DNA of 64,000 bases from positions 1-64,000 of the forward strand of contig CAVORB010000042.1 in assembly GCA_963698495.1 (NCBI GenBank), written 5' to 3'. Each line of letters begins with the position of its first letter. The first letter of the stretch is position 1. The position numbers and the translations under genes were made by a program. The notes under the pieces were generated by a model, which was not told the DNA's origin, did no database searches, and saw only the letters and a list, made by a program, of their open reading frames with translations. This DNA comes from CAVORB01 sp963698495. Lineage in GTDB: Bacteria > Pseudomonadota > Gammaproteobacteria > Chromatiales > Chromatiaceae. Below, piece by piece: positions 1 through 9,458 of this stretch.

Positions 1-42
1 CTCGACCAAGCGCCGCGTGAATCGGTGGGTAAAGCGGTGTAA
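1..42 (+). CDS. C-terminal fragment of an upstream gene (partial)
   Basis: The window opens inside an open frame that starts at base 1 and runs 13 codons (LDQAPRESVGKAV) to a TAA at 40-42. A short hairpin follows directly, which suits the end of a rightward gene facing the leftward thiolase gene. The product cannot be identified from so few residues, and chance openness is possible. Confidence 0.3.
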   Translation, partial: LDQAPRESVGKAV

Positions 43-60
43 GGCCCCGTCCATGGGGCC
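43..60 (+). terminator. Hairpin after the partial gene
   Basis: Six-base inverted repeat GGCCCC/GGGGCC with a 6-nt loop begins right after the TAA at 40-42. No T-run follows on either strand, so it is at best a weak terminator between two convergent genes. Confidence 0.35.
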
Positions 61-117
61 AAGTGGAGCGTCGGCTTGAAGCCGCGCCCGGCGCAGAGCG
101 ATTCGTGCCCGGCCAGA

Positions 118-1305
118 CTACATCCGCTCGAACAGCGCGGCGATCCCCTGCCCGCCGCCGATGCACATGGTCACCAGCCCGAGACGGCCGCCGGTGCGCT
201 CCAGCTCGTGGAGCGCCTTCACGGTGACGATGGTGCCGGTGGCCCCGATCGGGTGACCCAGGGAGATGCCGCTGCCGTTGGGGTTGGTCTTGTCCATGGG
301 CAGATCGAGGTCGCGGCAGACGGCAAGCGCCTGGGCGGCGAAGGCCTCGTTGACCTCGAACACGTCGATGTCACCGATGCTCACGCCGCACTTGTCGAGC
401 AGCTTCTTCACCGCCGGAACCGGGCCAATGCCCATGTACTTGGGCTCAACGCCAGCCAGGGCATAGCCGACGAGCCGCGCCATGGGCTTCAAGCCCTTGG
501 CCTCGGCCGCCGCGCGTTCCATCAGCACGACCGCCGCAGCCGCGTCGTTGATTCCGGAGGCGTTGCCCGGGGTGACGGAGCCATCCTTGCGGAACACCGG
601 GCGCAGCTTCGCCATGCCCTCCAACGAGGCATCACGCCGCATGTGCTCGTCGGTATCGAAGACCACCGTGCCCTTGCGGCTCTTAAGCTCGACCGGCAGG
701 ATCTGGCCCTTGAAGTAACCCGCGTCGGTTGCCGCGACCGCCCGGCGATGGCTCTCGACCGCGAGGGCGTCCTGATCCTCCCGCGAGATGCCCCATTTCT
801 CGGCTATGTTCTCCGCCGTGATGCCCATGTGGCAGTCGTCGAAGGGATCCGTCAGGGCGCCGACCATGGCGTCGATCACCTGACCGCTGTTCAGGCGCTG
901 GCCCCAGCGCATGCCCGGGAGCCAATACTGACCGCGGCTCATCACCTCGGCGCCGCCCGCGACCGCGCAATCCGCGTCTCCGAGCATGATGACCTGGGAG
1001 GCGGAGACGATGGACTGCAGGCCGGAGCCGCAGAGACGGTTGAGGGTGAAGGCCGGGGTCTCGACCGGCAGGCCGCCGTTCACGGCGGCGACCCGGCTGA
1101 TGTACATGTCCCGCGGCTCGGTGTGGATGACATTGCCGATCACGCAGTGTCCGACATCCGCCGCGTCGACTCCGGCGCGGCTCACCGCCTCGCGCACCAC
1201 GGCCGCGGCAAGGTCCGCCGGGGGCTGGTCCTTCAGGCTGCCGCCATAACCGCCGATAGCGGTCCGCACACCGCTCAGAACCACGACTTCCCGATTCTCC
1301 GACAT
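118..1305 (-). CDS. phaA: Acetyl-CoA acetyltransferase (thiolase)
   Basis: Cytoplasmic thiolase, 395 aa, the usual family length. It condenses two acetyl-CoA to acetoacetyl-CoA (or cleaves 3-ketoacyl-CoA). The nucleophilic cysteine is Cys92 in NRLCGSGLQ, the catalytic histidine is His351 in GHPIGATG, and the second catalytic cysteine is Cys381 in CIGGGQG; all three signatures are intact. The ATG start is supported by a GAGGAG Shine-Dalgarno eight bases upstream. The sequence looks like the biosynthetic PhaA/AtoB type rather than the fatty-oxidation FadA type, because there is no adjacent fadB-like partner. No phaB or phaC lies in the window, so a role in polyhydroxybutyrate synthesis is inference; the gene symbol is tentative while the enzyme class is certain. 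Confidence 0.9.
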   Translation of the reverse strand: MSENREVVVLSGVRTAIGGYGGSLKDQPPADLAAAVVREAVSRAGVDAADVGHCVIGNVIHTEPRDMYISRVAAVNGGLPVETPAFTLNRLCGSGLQSIVSASQVIMLGDADCAVAGGAEVMSRGQYWLPGMRWGQRLNSGQVIDAMVGALTDPFDDCHMGITAENIAEKWGISREDQDALAVESHRRAVAATDAGYFKGQILPVELKSRKGTVVFDTDEHMRRDASLEGMAKLRPVFRKDGSVTPGNASGINDAAAAVVLMERAAAEAKGLKPMARLVGYALAGVEPKYMGIGPVPAVKKLLDKCGVSIGDIDVFEVNEAFAAQALAVCRDLDLPMDKTNPNGSGISLGHPIGATGTIVTVKALHELERTGGRLGLVTMCIGGGQGIAALFERM

Positions 1306-1689
1306 TGGATACTCTCCTCACGATTGGTGGAAAAAAAACGATTCAATCCCCGGGAAGCTTGCCAAGCGCGACGAGCATGCCACCGGCCGGAGCGCCGACC
1401 GGCGAAGCGGCCTCGTCATTCGACTTGGGTGCTTCTCTGCGCCAACCCGGTCGCGGCCTCGGGGCGCGATAAGGCAGGGCGTTGGGGGCTGTCCATCCTC
1501 GGGTCGAGACCAACTATAGGAGACGAAGGACAACAAGGACAGGATATCCTTCATTTCGGACCCGCCAAGCCGCCCGTTTCCGGTGGCGGCGTCTCTTCGG
1601 CCCCGGCCGCGAGGCTCGGACTTCGGGTAGGATAGCGGGTCAAGCCCCGTCTTCCTCCCCGCCCGAAGCAGCATCGGAGATGTAGAGCA
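1306..1689. other. Divergent intergenic region, 384 bp
   Basis: It lies between the divergent thiolase gene and the 388-aa gene. It holds the thiolase Shine-Dalgarno (GAGGAG, complement of 1314-1319), an A8 tract at about 1330-1337, and an imperfect GAAGGA/TCCTTC inverted repeat around 1525-1552. I see no convincing coding frame and no clear promoter hexamers. Confidence 0.4.
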
Positions 1690-2856
1690 ATGGAAACCGG
1701 CCCGCGCGAGATCGTCACCCCCTTCCGCCCCATCCCGCTGGAGGTACCGGAGGGCATGAAGCCCAACGAGTTCTTCAACAGCACGGAGAACCTGAACGAT
1801 CTGGTGCACAACAACGGCCTGCTTGTGAATCCGGAGAACCTGCTCCTGTACCGCAAGGCCCTGGGCCACTCGAGCGAGTTCGACTGCTCCATCATCTACA
1901 ACACCTCCCAGGCGATCCTGAATCCGCTGGGCAGGCCGGTGCGGCGCACCCAGGTGCCGGAGGGCGTCAAGCATGTCTGGAACCGAATGAACCAGGTGAT
2001 CATCGGCTACATGCTGGAGCAGTACCCGGACCCGGCCGAGGCGCTGGTCCTCGCCGGGGAGGCGAGCCTCGACGCCACCTGGCCCCTGACGTCCCCCGGC
2101 GTGCCCAGCATCCGCATGCTGCACAATCACTTCATCGTCTTCCCGATGGATCAGCTCCGGGCCGCAGATCAGGCCGACCCCGCCAACCCCAACCTCACCG
2201 ACGGCGGCCAGCACAGCCTGTTCCAGGCCTACATGCGCGATGTCTACCGCCGCTTCTTCGACGAGGCGCTGGACTTGCGGATTCTCAAGACGGCGCACAG
2301 CGCCGAGTCCCAGCTCGCGCTGACCGGCTATCCCGAGGGCCTGCCCTGTTGGGAGATCCAGGGCGGCGCCGACGCGCTCAGGGACATCCGCTTCTGGCAG
2401 GAGTACGACTCCATCCTGATGGGCTTCCTCGACTTCTACCGCACCTTCTTCTCCCAGGTCTCAAGCCGCAACGCCCCGATCCTGCCCGACGTTTATTTCG
2501 AGAAGCAGGTGGAACGGGTCCTGCTCTTCGACAACGACTTCCTCGCGACCGCGAAAAAGGTGCGCGACCACTGCATCCGGGACCCGGCCTACGCCAACTC
2601 GATCCGCTGGCAGCCCGCCTTCAAGCAGCTCATCTACCGCAACGACGAGGGCAAGCTGCTGGTCACCATCAGTCAGAACTCGATCGGCAACGCCATCACC
2701 GAGCTACTCGGCGTGGTGGTCAAGCGCAAGCCGGACGCGGCGGCGTACGGCGCCTTCGAGCCGCGACTGATCGAGAGGCTGCTCAGGGTGCGCCAGCGCC
2801 TGATCGAGGCGGACCTGGGAGACGGCATCGCCACCGACCACTGGCCGGCGAACTAG
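1690..2856 (+). CDS. Conserved-looking protein of unknown function (388 aa)
   Basis: I do not recognise this protein. It is 388 aa with balanced composition, no signal peptide and no membrane segment, so probably soluble and cytoplasmic. A notable segment near residue 145 reads MLHNHFIVFP, a His-x-His surrounded by hydrophobic strand-like residues that faintly recalls HIT/GalT-type nucleotide-binding proteins; that is only a resemblance. The C-terminal third is rich in charged helices. A GGAG lies about 11 bases before the ATG. The gene is convergent with cbiO, with three bases between the stop codons, and divergent from the thiolase. Codon use matches its neighbours, so the reading frame is believable although the function is not assigned. 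Confidence 0.7.
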   Translation: METGPREIVTPFRPIPLEVPEGMKPNEFFNSTENLNDLVHNNGLLVNPENLLLYRKALGHSSEFDCSIIYNTSQAILNPLGRPVRRTQVPEGVKHVWNRMNQVIIGYMLEQYPDPAEALVLAGEASLDATWPLTSPGVPSIRMLHNHFIVFPMDQLRAADQADPANPNLTDGGQHSLFQAYMRDVYRRFFDEALDLRILKTAHSAESQLALTGYPEGLPCWEIQGGADALRDIRFWQEYDSILMGFLDFYRTFFSQVSSRNAPILPDVYFEKQVERVLLFDNDFLATAKKVRDHCIRDPAYANSIRWQPAFKQLIYRNDEGKLLVTISQNSIGNAITELLGVVVKRKPDAAAYGAFEPRLIERLLRVRQRLIEADLGDGIATDHWPAN

Positions 2857-2859
2857 GCG

Positions 2860-3636
2860 CTACTCTTCGCGGTGATGGTCGCCGTGTGGCGGCGCGGTGC
2901 CTTGGTGCTCGCGGTCGGCCACCTCTCCGATCGGATGCACGTGGACGTGGGCATGGGTATGGGTGTGCGGGTGGGCATGAATCGCCGCCGCAAGCACGCG
3001 GCGGTCGCGCAGCAGCACGGCGCGGGTAGCGAGCCTGCCGACCAGGCGCCGGTCGTGGGAGACGAAGATCATGGCCTGGGGCAGGCCCGCCAGGTGTTCA
3101 ACCAGACGCTGCTCCGTCGCCTCGTCCAGGCCGTTGGTGGGCTCGTCCAGCAACAGCACCTCGGGCTGCATGGCCAGCACCCCGGCCAGGGCCACCAATC
3201 GCTTCTCGCCCCCCGAGAGCCGGTGCGTGACGCGCTCACCGAGCCCCGAGAGCCCGAGTAGATCGAGCGTCGACTCGGCGACCGCCCGCGCCTCATCGGC
3301 GCCGCGGCCCTGATTCAAGGGGCCGAAGGCGACGTCCTCGAGCACCGTGGGGCAGAAAAGCTGATCGTCCGAGTCCTGGAACAGGAGCCCGACCCGGAGC
3401 CGGACCTCACGGAAGTCCGCCTCGGAGTGCCGCTCGGTGCCGAAGGCCCTTACCTTGCCCCCGGTCGGCCGCAAAAGGCCCACCAGCAGGTGCAGCAGGC
3501 TGGTCTTGCCGGAGCCGTTCGGGCCGACGAGCGCCAGCCGCTCCCCGCGGTGCAGGACCAGATCCGCCCCCTCGAGCACCGGCCGGCCCTGGTAGCCGAA
3601 ATCGACTCCCGCTAGCTCCAGCAGCGGGGCGCTCAT
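2860..3636 (-). CDS. cbiO: ECF-type Ni/Co transporter ATP-binding subunit
   Basis: ABC ATPase, 258 aa, that energises a nickel/cobalt energy-coupling-factor importer at the inner membrane. Walker A GPNGSGKT is at residues 38-45, the Q-loop LLFQD at 85-89, the LSGGEK signature at 140-145, Walker B LLLDEP at 161-166 and the switch His in VSHD near 194. The last 40 residues are unusually histidine-rich (HPHTHTHAHVHVHP and HGDHH), suggesting metal handling or storage. The chosen ATG overlaps the stop of cbiQ by four bases (ATGA), a translational-coupling arrangement; a longer upstream open frame is only the shadow of cbiQ. It is the last gene of cbiM-nikL-cbiQ-cbiO. Confidence 0.92.
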   Translation of the reverse strand: MSAPLLELAGVDFGYQGRPVLEGADLVLHRGERLALVGPNGSGKTSLLHLLVGLLRPTGGKVRAFGTERHSEADFREVRLRVGLLFQDSDDQLFCPTVLEDVAFGPLNQGRGADEARAVAESTLDLLGLSGLGERVTHRLSGGEKRLVALAGVLAMQPEVLLLDEPTNGLDEATEQRLVEHLAGLPQAMIFVSHDRRLVGRLATRAVLLRDRRVLAAAIHAHPHTHTHAHVHVHPIGEVADREHQGTAPPHGDHHREE

Positions 3637-4394
3637 CCCAGCCGGTCCAGGACGAGCAGAGCAGCCAAGCCGGCACCGAAAACGAGCGACAGCAGGGTGT
3701 CGGCCGGTTCCCATGCCGCCGTGTCCAGCAAGTAGAAGCGACCTTGGAAACCGCGGCACCTCATCGCGGCACTCACCAGGCGGGCCCGCTCGAAGCCCCG
3801 CACCAGCAGCATCCCCGCCAGCCAGCCGGTGACGCGCCAGGTATGAAGGTCGCTGCGGGGAACGAAGGCGCGGGCGCGCATCGCGCGTCGCAGACGCAGG
3901 AGCTCCTCCTGCAGCACCCCCAGGTAGCGCACCGTGAACAACAGCAGGTGCACCAGCTTGTCCGGCGCCTTGAGCCTCGCGAGCGCGTGCCCCATGGCGG
4001 CGGGCTCCAGCGTCCCCACCAGTCCGAAAAGGGCAAGGACCACCGCATTGGCCTTGAGTGCGATCAAGCCCGCGCGCAACACCCCTTCCCAGCTCGCGGT
4101 CAAGGGTCCGAACCGGACCCATGCCTCCCCGGGCACGGAAAAAGGCAGCGTAAGGAACAGGAGGGCCAGAAAGGCCTCCAGTCCCGCCATGCGGCGGATG
4201 AGCAGGCGCCAGTCGGGCCTGACCAGCGAGACCAGCACCAGGGCGGCTGCCAGGGCGACCAGAAGCGGCGTGAATCCCTGCAGGCTGACGGTGACCAGCG
4301 CGAACGCCAGAACCGCGGCCAGGCGCAGCCGCGCGTCTCGTTTGCCCAGCCAGCCCGGTTCACCGTCGGCGGCCAGGGTGCCGAGACCGTTCAT
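3633..4394 (-). CDS. cbiQ: ECF Ni/Co transporter transmembrane subunit
   Basis: Integral membrane coupling subunit (T component) that links the CbiO ATPase to the CbiM substrate-binding protein. With the start at 4394 the product is 253 aa, normal for CbiQ/NikQ. Several hydrophobic helices are visible (for example LRLAAVLAFALV, and a C-terminal pair), and the family-typical coupling helix region with Arg-rich segments (RARAFVPRSD and AAMRCRGF) is present. The ATG shares its A with the TGA of the upstream gene (TGATG), so the two are translationally coupled. An alternative ATG ten codons upstream (4424) lies inside the previous gene and is less likely. Confidence 0.9.
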   Translation of the reverse strand: MNGLGTLAADGEPGWLGKRDARLRLAAVLAFALVTVSLQGFTPLLVALAAALVLVSLVRPDWRLLIRRMAGLEAFLALLFLTLPFSVPGEAWVRFGPLTASWEGVLRAGLIALKANAVVLALFGLVGTLEPAAMGHALARLKAPDKLVHLLLFTVRYLGVLQEELLRLRRAMRARAFVPRSDLHTWRVTGWLAGMLLVRGFERARLVSAAMRCRGFQGRFYLLDTAAWEPADTLLSLVFGAGLAALLVLDRLG

Positions 4395-4954
4395 CACCCG
4401 CGGGGGCTTCCGCGGCTTCGCCACCAGAGCGCCAGGCCCGCCAAGCCCAGGATGTAGCCGATGCCGCCGAGGAGGTCTTGCAGCCTGATCCGATCCTGAT
4501 GGGCGATCAACTGCTCGCGCAGGGGCCGCACCTGCCTGGCCACCGCTTGCTCAACCATGAGCTCGAGGTCGGGATCTGGCGTCGATCCGGGGCGCGGGGG
4601 CGGGTCGCCGGCAAACTCTGCCGCGGTCAGGGTCCACTCCGCGGCGTGGCCATCCAGAGTCTCGGCGCGAACGAGGAGATCGGCGGGGGCCGTCGTTCGG
4701 TAGACGAATCGGCCTTGTGCATCGGATTCGAGCTCGGCGAGCACGCGCCGTGCCGGCGACATGACGCGGATGCGTGCGCCGGCGACCGGGCCGCCGTCGC
4801 TGCCGCGGACGGAGCCTTCGACCCGGTCCCCCGCGGCGAAGGCTGAAACCTCCAGCCCGTGCGCGGCCGCGGGCTCCGACACGAGAGAACAAGCGAGGAC
4901 CAAGCACGCGGCGAGACAAAGCGGCAGGGCCCGGCGAGCAGCAGCGCGAGTCAC
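4394..4954 (-). CDS. nikL: NikL-like exported accessory protein of the Ni transporter
   Basis: 186-aa protein with an N-terminal signal peptide (hydrophobic LPLCLAACLVLACSL) whose likely cleavage site AAA/HGLE would leave a histidine at or next to the mature N terminus. It continues as a carboxypeptidase-regulatory-like beta-sandwich (GGPVAGARIRV, GRFVYRTTAP) and ends in one C-terminal membrane helix (GYILGLAGLALWW). This is the layout of NikL components that replace CbiN in nickel-specific ECF systems. The GTG start at 4954 overlaps the cbiM stop as GTGA, and the TGA overlaps the cbiQ ATG. Nickel rather than cobalt specificity is inferred from NikL presence and the absence of cobalamin genes. 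Confidence 0.75.
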   Translation of the reverse strand: MTRAAARRALPLCLAACLVLACSLVSEPAAAHGLEVSAFAAGDRVEGSVRGSDGGPVAGARIRVMSPARRVLAELESDAQGRFVYRTTAPADLLVRAETLDGHAAEWTLTAAEFAGDPPPRPGSTPDPDLELMVEQAVARQVRPLREQLIAHQDRIRLQDLLGGIGYILGLAGLALWWRSRGSPRG

Positions 4955-5577
4955 TTCGATTGGGCTCCCAACGGCTGAGATGACAAGATCTCTGGGGCCA
5001 CGCGCCCGAGGAAGGCGATCACCGCTCCCGTCACCGCGGCCTCCACGACGATCAGGGGAAGATAAGCGGCGAGGATCACCTGGGCCGCCGGCATCAGCTC
5101 CCTGCCGCTCAGGGCGAGGGAAACACTCATCAGCACCGCGGTCAGCAACACCCCGAGCGCCCCGGCAGCCGCGCCCAGCCAGAACTGACCGCGCCCTCGC
5201 GTTCGGGGCACCGCGGCTCCGAAGAAGGCCGAGCAGGCCAGGGCGGGCAAGGCCAGGTTCATGGTGTTGACCCCCAGGACGATGAGCCCGCCGTAGCCGA
5301 AGAAGGCGGCCTGCAGCATGAGCCCCACCAGGATCGCCGGAACCGCGGACCACCCCAGCACCAGCCCCATCAGGCCGTTGAGCAACAGGTGCACGCTGCC
5401 CGGACCCAAGGGGACGTGGATCACCGAGACGACGAAGAAGGTCGCGGCCAGTACGGCCGCCTGCGGAATCCGCTCGTAGTCGAGGCGGCCAAGCGCCAGC
5501 GCCAGGACGCCCGCGGTAACCGCCGCGCCCGCCGCCAACACCGGCACGCTGAGAACGCCATCCGGGATGTGTGCGAT
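4951..5577 (-). CDS. cbiM: ECF Ni/Co transporter substrate-binding membrane subunit, probable AUC start
   Basis: Substrate-capture (S) subunit, 208 aa, with about six membrane helices. The family-defining N terminus (M)AHIPDGVLS and the later HVPLGPGSVHLLLNG segment carry the metal-ligand histidines. In CbiM/NikM the N-terminal amine and first histidine coordinate the metal, so the start position matters. No ATG, GTG or TTG lies in frame near the conserved start. The codon at the exact family start is ATC (5577-5575), eight bases after a strong Shine-Dalgarno GGGGAGG (complement of 5586-5592). I therefore place the start at AUC; an ATG-to-ATC sequence error is the alternative. It is first gene of cbiM-nikL-cbiQ-cbiO. 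Confidence 0.85.
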   Translation of the reverse strand: MAHIPDGVLSVPVLAAGAAVTAGVLALALGRLDYERIPQAAVLAATFFVVSVIHVPLGPGSVHLLLNGLMGLVLGWSAVPAILVGLMLQAAFFGYGGLIVLGVNTMNLALPALACSAFFGAAVPRTRGRGQFWLGAAAGALGVLLTAVLMSVSLALSGRELMPAAQVILAAYLPLIVVEAAVTGAVIAFLGRVAPEILSSQPLGAQSK

Positions 5578-5724
5578 GGAACCAACCTCCCCGCTACAAC
5601 CGTGAGGGTTCCGCCCTTTCCTGCGCTTATGATCCACCAGATCATCCCGGGCAACAACGCCGCTCGGGACGCCAGCAAATAATTCTTTCCTGAGCTGCGT
5701 TCTGGGGTATACTCCGGCCTCACG

Positions 5725-5750
5725 AAAAAGCGCCGACCGGTCGGCGCCCT
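5725..5750 (-). terminator. Intrinsic terminator in the cbiM leader
   Basis: A perfect palindrome GCGCCGACCGGTCGGCGC (5730-5747) is followed, reading leftward, by TTTTTC. It is a rho-independent terminator pointing at cbiM and about 150 bases before its start. No leftward gene precedes it, so it could act as an attenuator or riboswitch platform; in the rightward direction it would be only a hairpin in the helicase leader. Confidence 0.55.
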
Positions 5751-5927
5751 GTCTCACGGTCGATTCCCCCTCCGAAGGCTCACCCGCATAGACACCATGG
5801 CCCCGCCTAGACCGGCCCGGAATCCCCGGGTAGGCCCTTGTATACCCAGCTCCAACCCGGCCCAGCGGTTGACGTTCGGAGCACACGGGAGCCTTTGGAT
5901 TCGAGCCAGGTTCCCCCAGGAGTATTG

Positions 5928-7175
5928 ATGACATTTCGCACACTTGGCCTCATGGAAGAGCTGGTTCGCGCCGTCGAGGCGCGCGGCTACACGCAACCGA
6001 CCCCCATTCAGATCCGCGCCGTCCCCGAGGTCCTCGCCGGACGCGACATTCTCGCCGGGGCACAGACCGGCACCGGCAAGACGGCCGCCTTCGCACTGCC
6101 CATGCTGCAGCTCTTGCAGTCCAGGCCGAGCGGGGACCGACGGCCTCGCGCCTTGATCCTGACGCCGACCCGGGAGCTCGCCGCCCAGGTCGAGGAAAGC
6201 TTTCGCACCTACGGACAGCACCTGCCTCTGCGCTCGGCCGTCATTTTCGGCGGCGTCGGCATACAGCCTCAGATGGACCGGTTGCGCCGAGGCGTGGACC
6301 TGGTGGTCGCCACGCCCGGACGGCTGCTGGATCACGCCGGCCAGCGGACCATCGACCTCTCCCGGATCGAGATCCTGGTGCTGGACGAGGCCGACCGCAT
6401 GCTCGACATGGGCTTCATCCATGACATCCGCCGGGTGCTCGCGCTGTTGCCCAAGCGGAGACAGAACCTGCTGTTCTCGGCCACCTACTCGAAGGAGATC
6501 GAGCAGTTGGCCAACGGCCTGCTCCACGACCCCGTCATGATCGAGGTCGCGCGCCGCAACACGGCGGCGGAGACCGTCCATCAGGTGGCCCACCCGGTGG
6601 AGAAGACCCGCAAGCGCGAGCTGCTTTCCCACCTGATTCACAGCGGAGGATGGGAGCAGGTCCTGGTGTTCACACGCACCAAGCACGGCGCCAACCGGCT
6701 CTCCGACCAGCTCGGCCAGGACGGCATCAGCGCCGCCGCCATTCACGGCAACAAGAGCCAGAGCGCCCGCACCCGGGCGCTTCAGGACTTCAAGCGCGGC
6801 GGGGTGCGGGCGCTGGTCGCAACCGACATCGCCGCCCGCGGCTTGGACATCGACCGCCTGCCCCACGTGGTGAACTACGAGCTGCCCAACGTTCCGGAGG
6901 ACTATGTGCACCGAATCGGGCGCACCGGCCGCGCCGGCTCCGAGGGCGCCGCCCTGTCGCTGGTCAGCCCCGATGAGCACAAGCTGCTGGTCGACATTCA
7001 GCGCGTGCTGAGGCGAGAGATCCCGTTGCACACCGTCGCCGGGTTCGAGCCCCGCCCCGGGACCGTCGCGGCTCCCGAGTCGCGCCAACGGGTGAACGGA
7101 GCGTCGGCGGAGCCACGCCGAGGCCAACGCCGCCCATGGCGAGGCGACCGCCGAGCCGGGCAGCCCGGACCGTAG
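5928..7175 (+). CDS. rhlE: DEAD-box ATP-dependent RNA helicase (RhlE type)
   Basis: Cytoplasmic RNA helicase, 415 aa, of the kind that remodels rRNA precursors or structured mRNA. Motifs in order: Q motif GYTQPTPIQ (20-28), motif I AQTGTGKT (45-52), PTRELA, TPGRLLD, motif II DEAD (153-156), SAT, ARGLDI and HRIGRTGRAG. The short basic tail (RRGQRRPWRGDRR) is typical of RhlE and may bind RNA. The ATG at 5928 has AGGAG five bases upstream; an open frame runs 30 codons further up but lacks conserved sequence. A TATACT (5709-5714) could be its -10, giving a leader that includes the hairpin at 5730. It precedes an RRM protein gene, another RNA-binding factor. Confidence 0.92.
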   Translation: MTFRTLGLMEELVRAVEARGYTQPTPIQIRAVPEVLAGRDILAGAQTGTGKTAAFALPMLQLLQSRPSGDRRPRALILTPTRELAAQVEESFRTYGQHLPLRSAVIFGGVGIQPQMDRLRRGVDLVVATPGRLLDHAGQRTIDLSRIEILVLDEADRMLDMGFIHDIRRVLALLPKRRQNLLFSATYSKEIEQLANGLLHDPVMIEVARRNTAAETVHQVAHPVEKTRKRELLSHLIHSGGWEQVLVFTRTKHGANRLSDQLGQDGISAAAIHGNKSQSARTRALQDFKRGGVRALVATDIAARGLDIDRLPHVVNYELPNVPEDYVHRIGRTGRAGSEGAALSLVSPDEHKLLVDIQRVLRREIPLHTVAGFEPRPGTVAAPESRQRVNGASAEPRRGQRRPWRGDRRAGQPGP

Positions 7176-7295
7176 CCGCGGCATGAATTCGCCGTTCCGT
7201 GGACCCGGGCGGCGGCAACCGTCGAGTAGCTTGTGTGTTGACTGCTCGGCCGTTTCCCACTTTCACAACACACAAGAGCGATAGAGACAGAAGCG

Positions 7296-7577
7296 ATGAA
7301 TATCTACGTAGGAAACCTGGCTTACAGCGTCACCGAGGACGACCTCAGGGATGCCTTCGCGGCGTACGGTGAGATCTCCAGCGTAAGCCTGATCACCGAT
7401 AAGTTTTCCGGGCAGTCCAAGGGCTTCGGCTTCGTCGAGATGCCGAACAACTCCGAGGCCGACGCGGCCATCAAGGCGCTGAACGAGACGGCCCTCAAGG
7501 GCCGCAACATGAAGGTCAACCAGGCCAAGCCTCGCGCCGAGCGTCCCCCGCGCGGCGGTGGCGGCCGCCGGTACTGA
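7296..7577 (+). CDS. RRM-domain RNA-binding protein
   Basis: Small 93-aa protein made of a single RNA-recognition motif. RNP2 is IYVGNL (residues 3-8) and RNP1 is KGFGFVEM (42-49), with the aromatic residues that stack on RNA in place. A glycine/arginine tail (RPPRGGGGRRY) follows, as in the cyanobacterial and proteobacterial cold-inducible Rbp family. The 120-base upstream region holds a TTGACT (7238-7243) but no clear -10, so regulation is not readable. Placement after a DEAD-box helicase fits a cold- or stress-linked RNA-remodelling pair, though the 120-bp gap allows separate transcription. Confidence 0.92.
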   Translation: MNIYVGNLAYSVTEDDLRDAFAAYGEISSVSLITDKFSGQSKGFGFVEMPNNSEADAAIKALNETALKGRNMKVNQAKPRAERPPRGGGGRRY

Positions 7578-7584
7578 CCGACGG

Positions 7585-7625
7585 CGTCCGGGGAGGCCGG
7601 CGGAAAGCCGCCCCCCGGACGTTTC
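7585..7625 (+). terminator. Long hairpin terminator after the RRM gene
   Basis: A two-tier stem (CGTCCGGGG at 7585-7593 with CCCCGGACG at 7613-7621; inner GGCGG/CCGCC with an AAAG loop) is followed by TTTCG. It sits eight bases after the RRM stop and ends just before the recQ stop, so it can serve both convergent genes. Confidence 0.75.
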
Positions 7626-7630
7626 GCTCG

Positions 7631-9442
<1,812 letters not shown>

Positions 9443-9458
9443 CGTCAACCGCCGCCGC

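Noticed and set aside
4955..5353. Upstream half of the long frame containing nikL
   Set aside because: It is the out-of-frame shadow of cbiM; signal peptide and GTGA overlap place the start at 4954.
5578..5900. Cobalamin riboswitch upstream of cbiM
   Set aside because: I could not find the B12-box or other conserved riboswitch blocks; only the terminator-like hairpin is visible.
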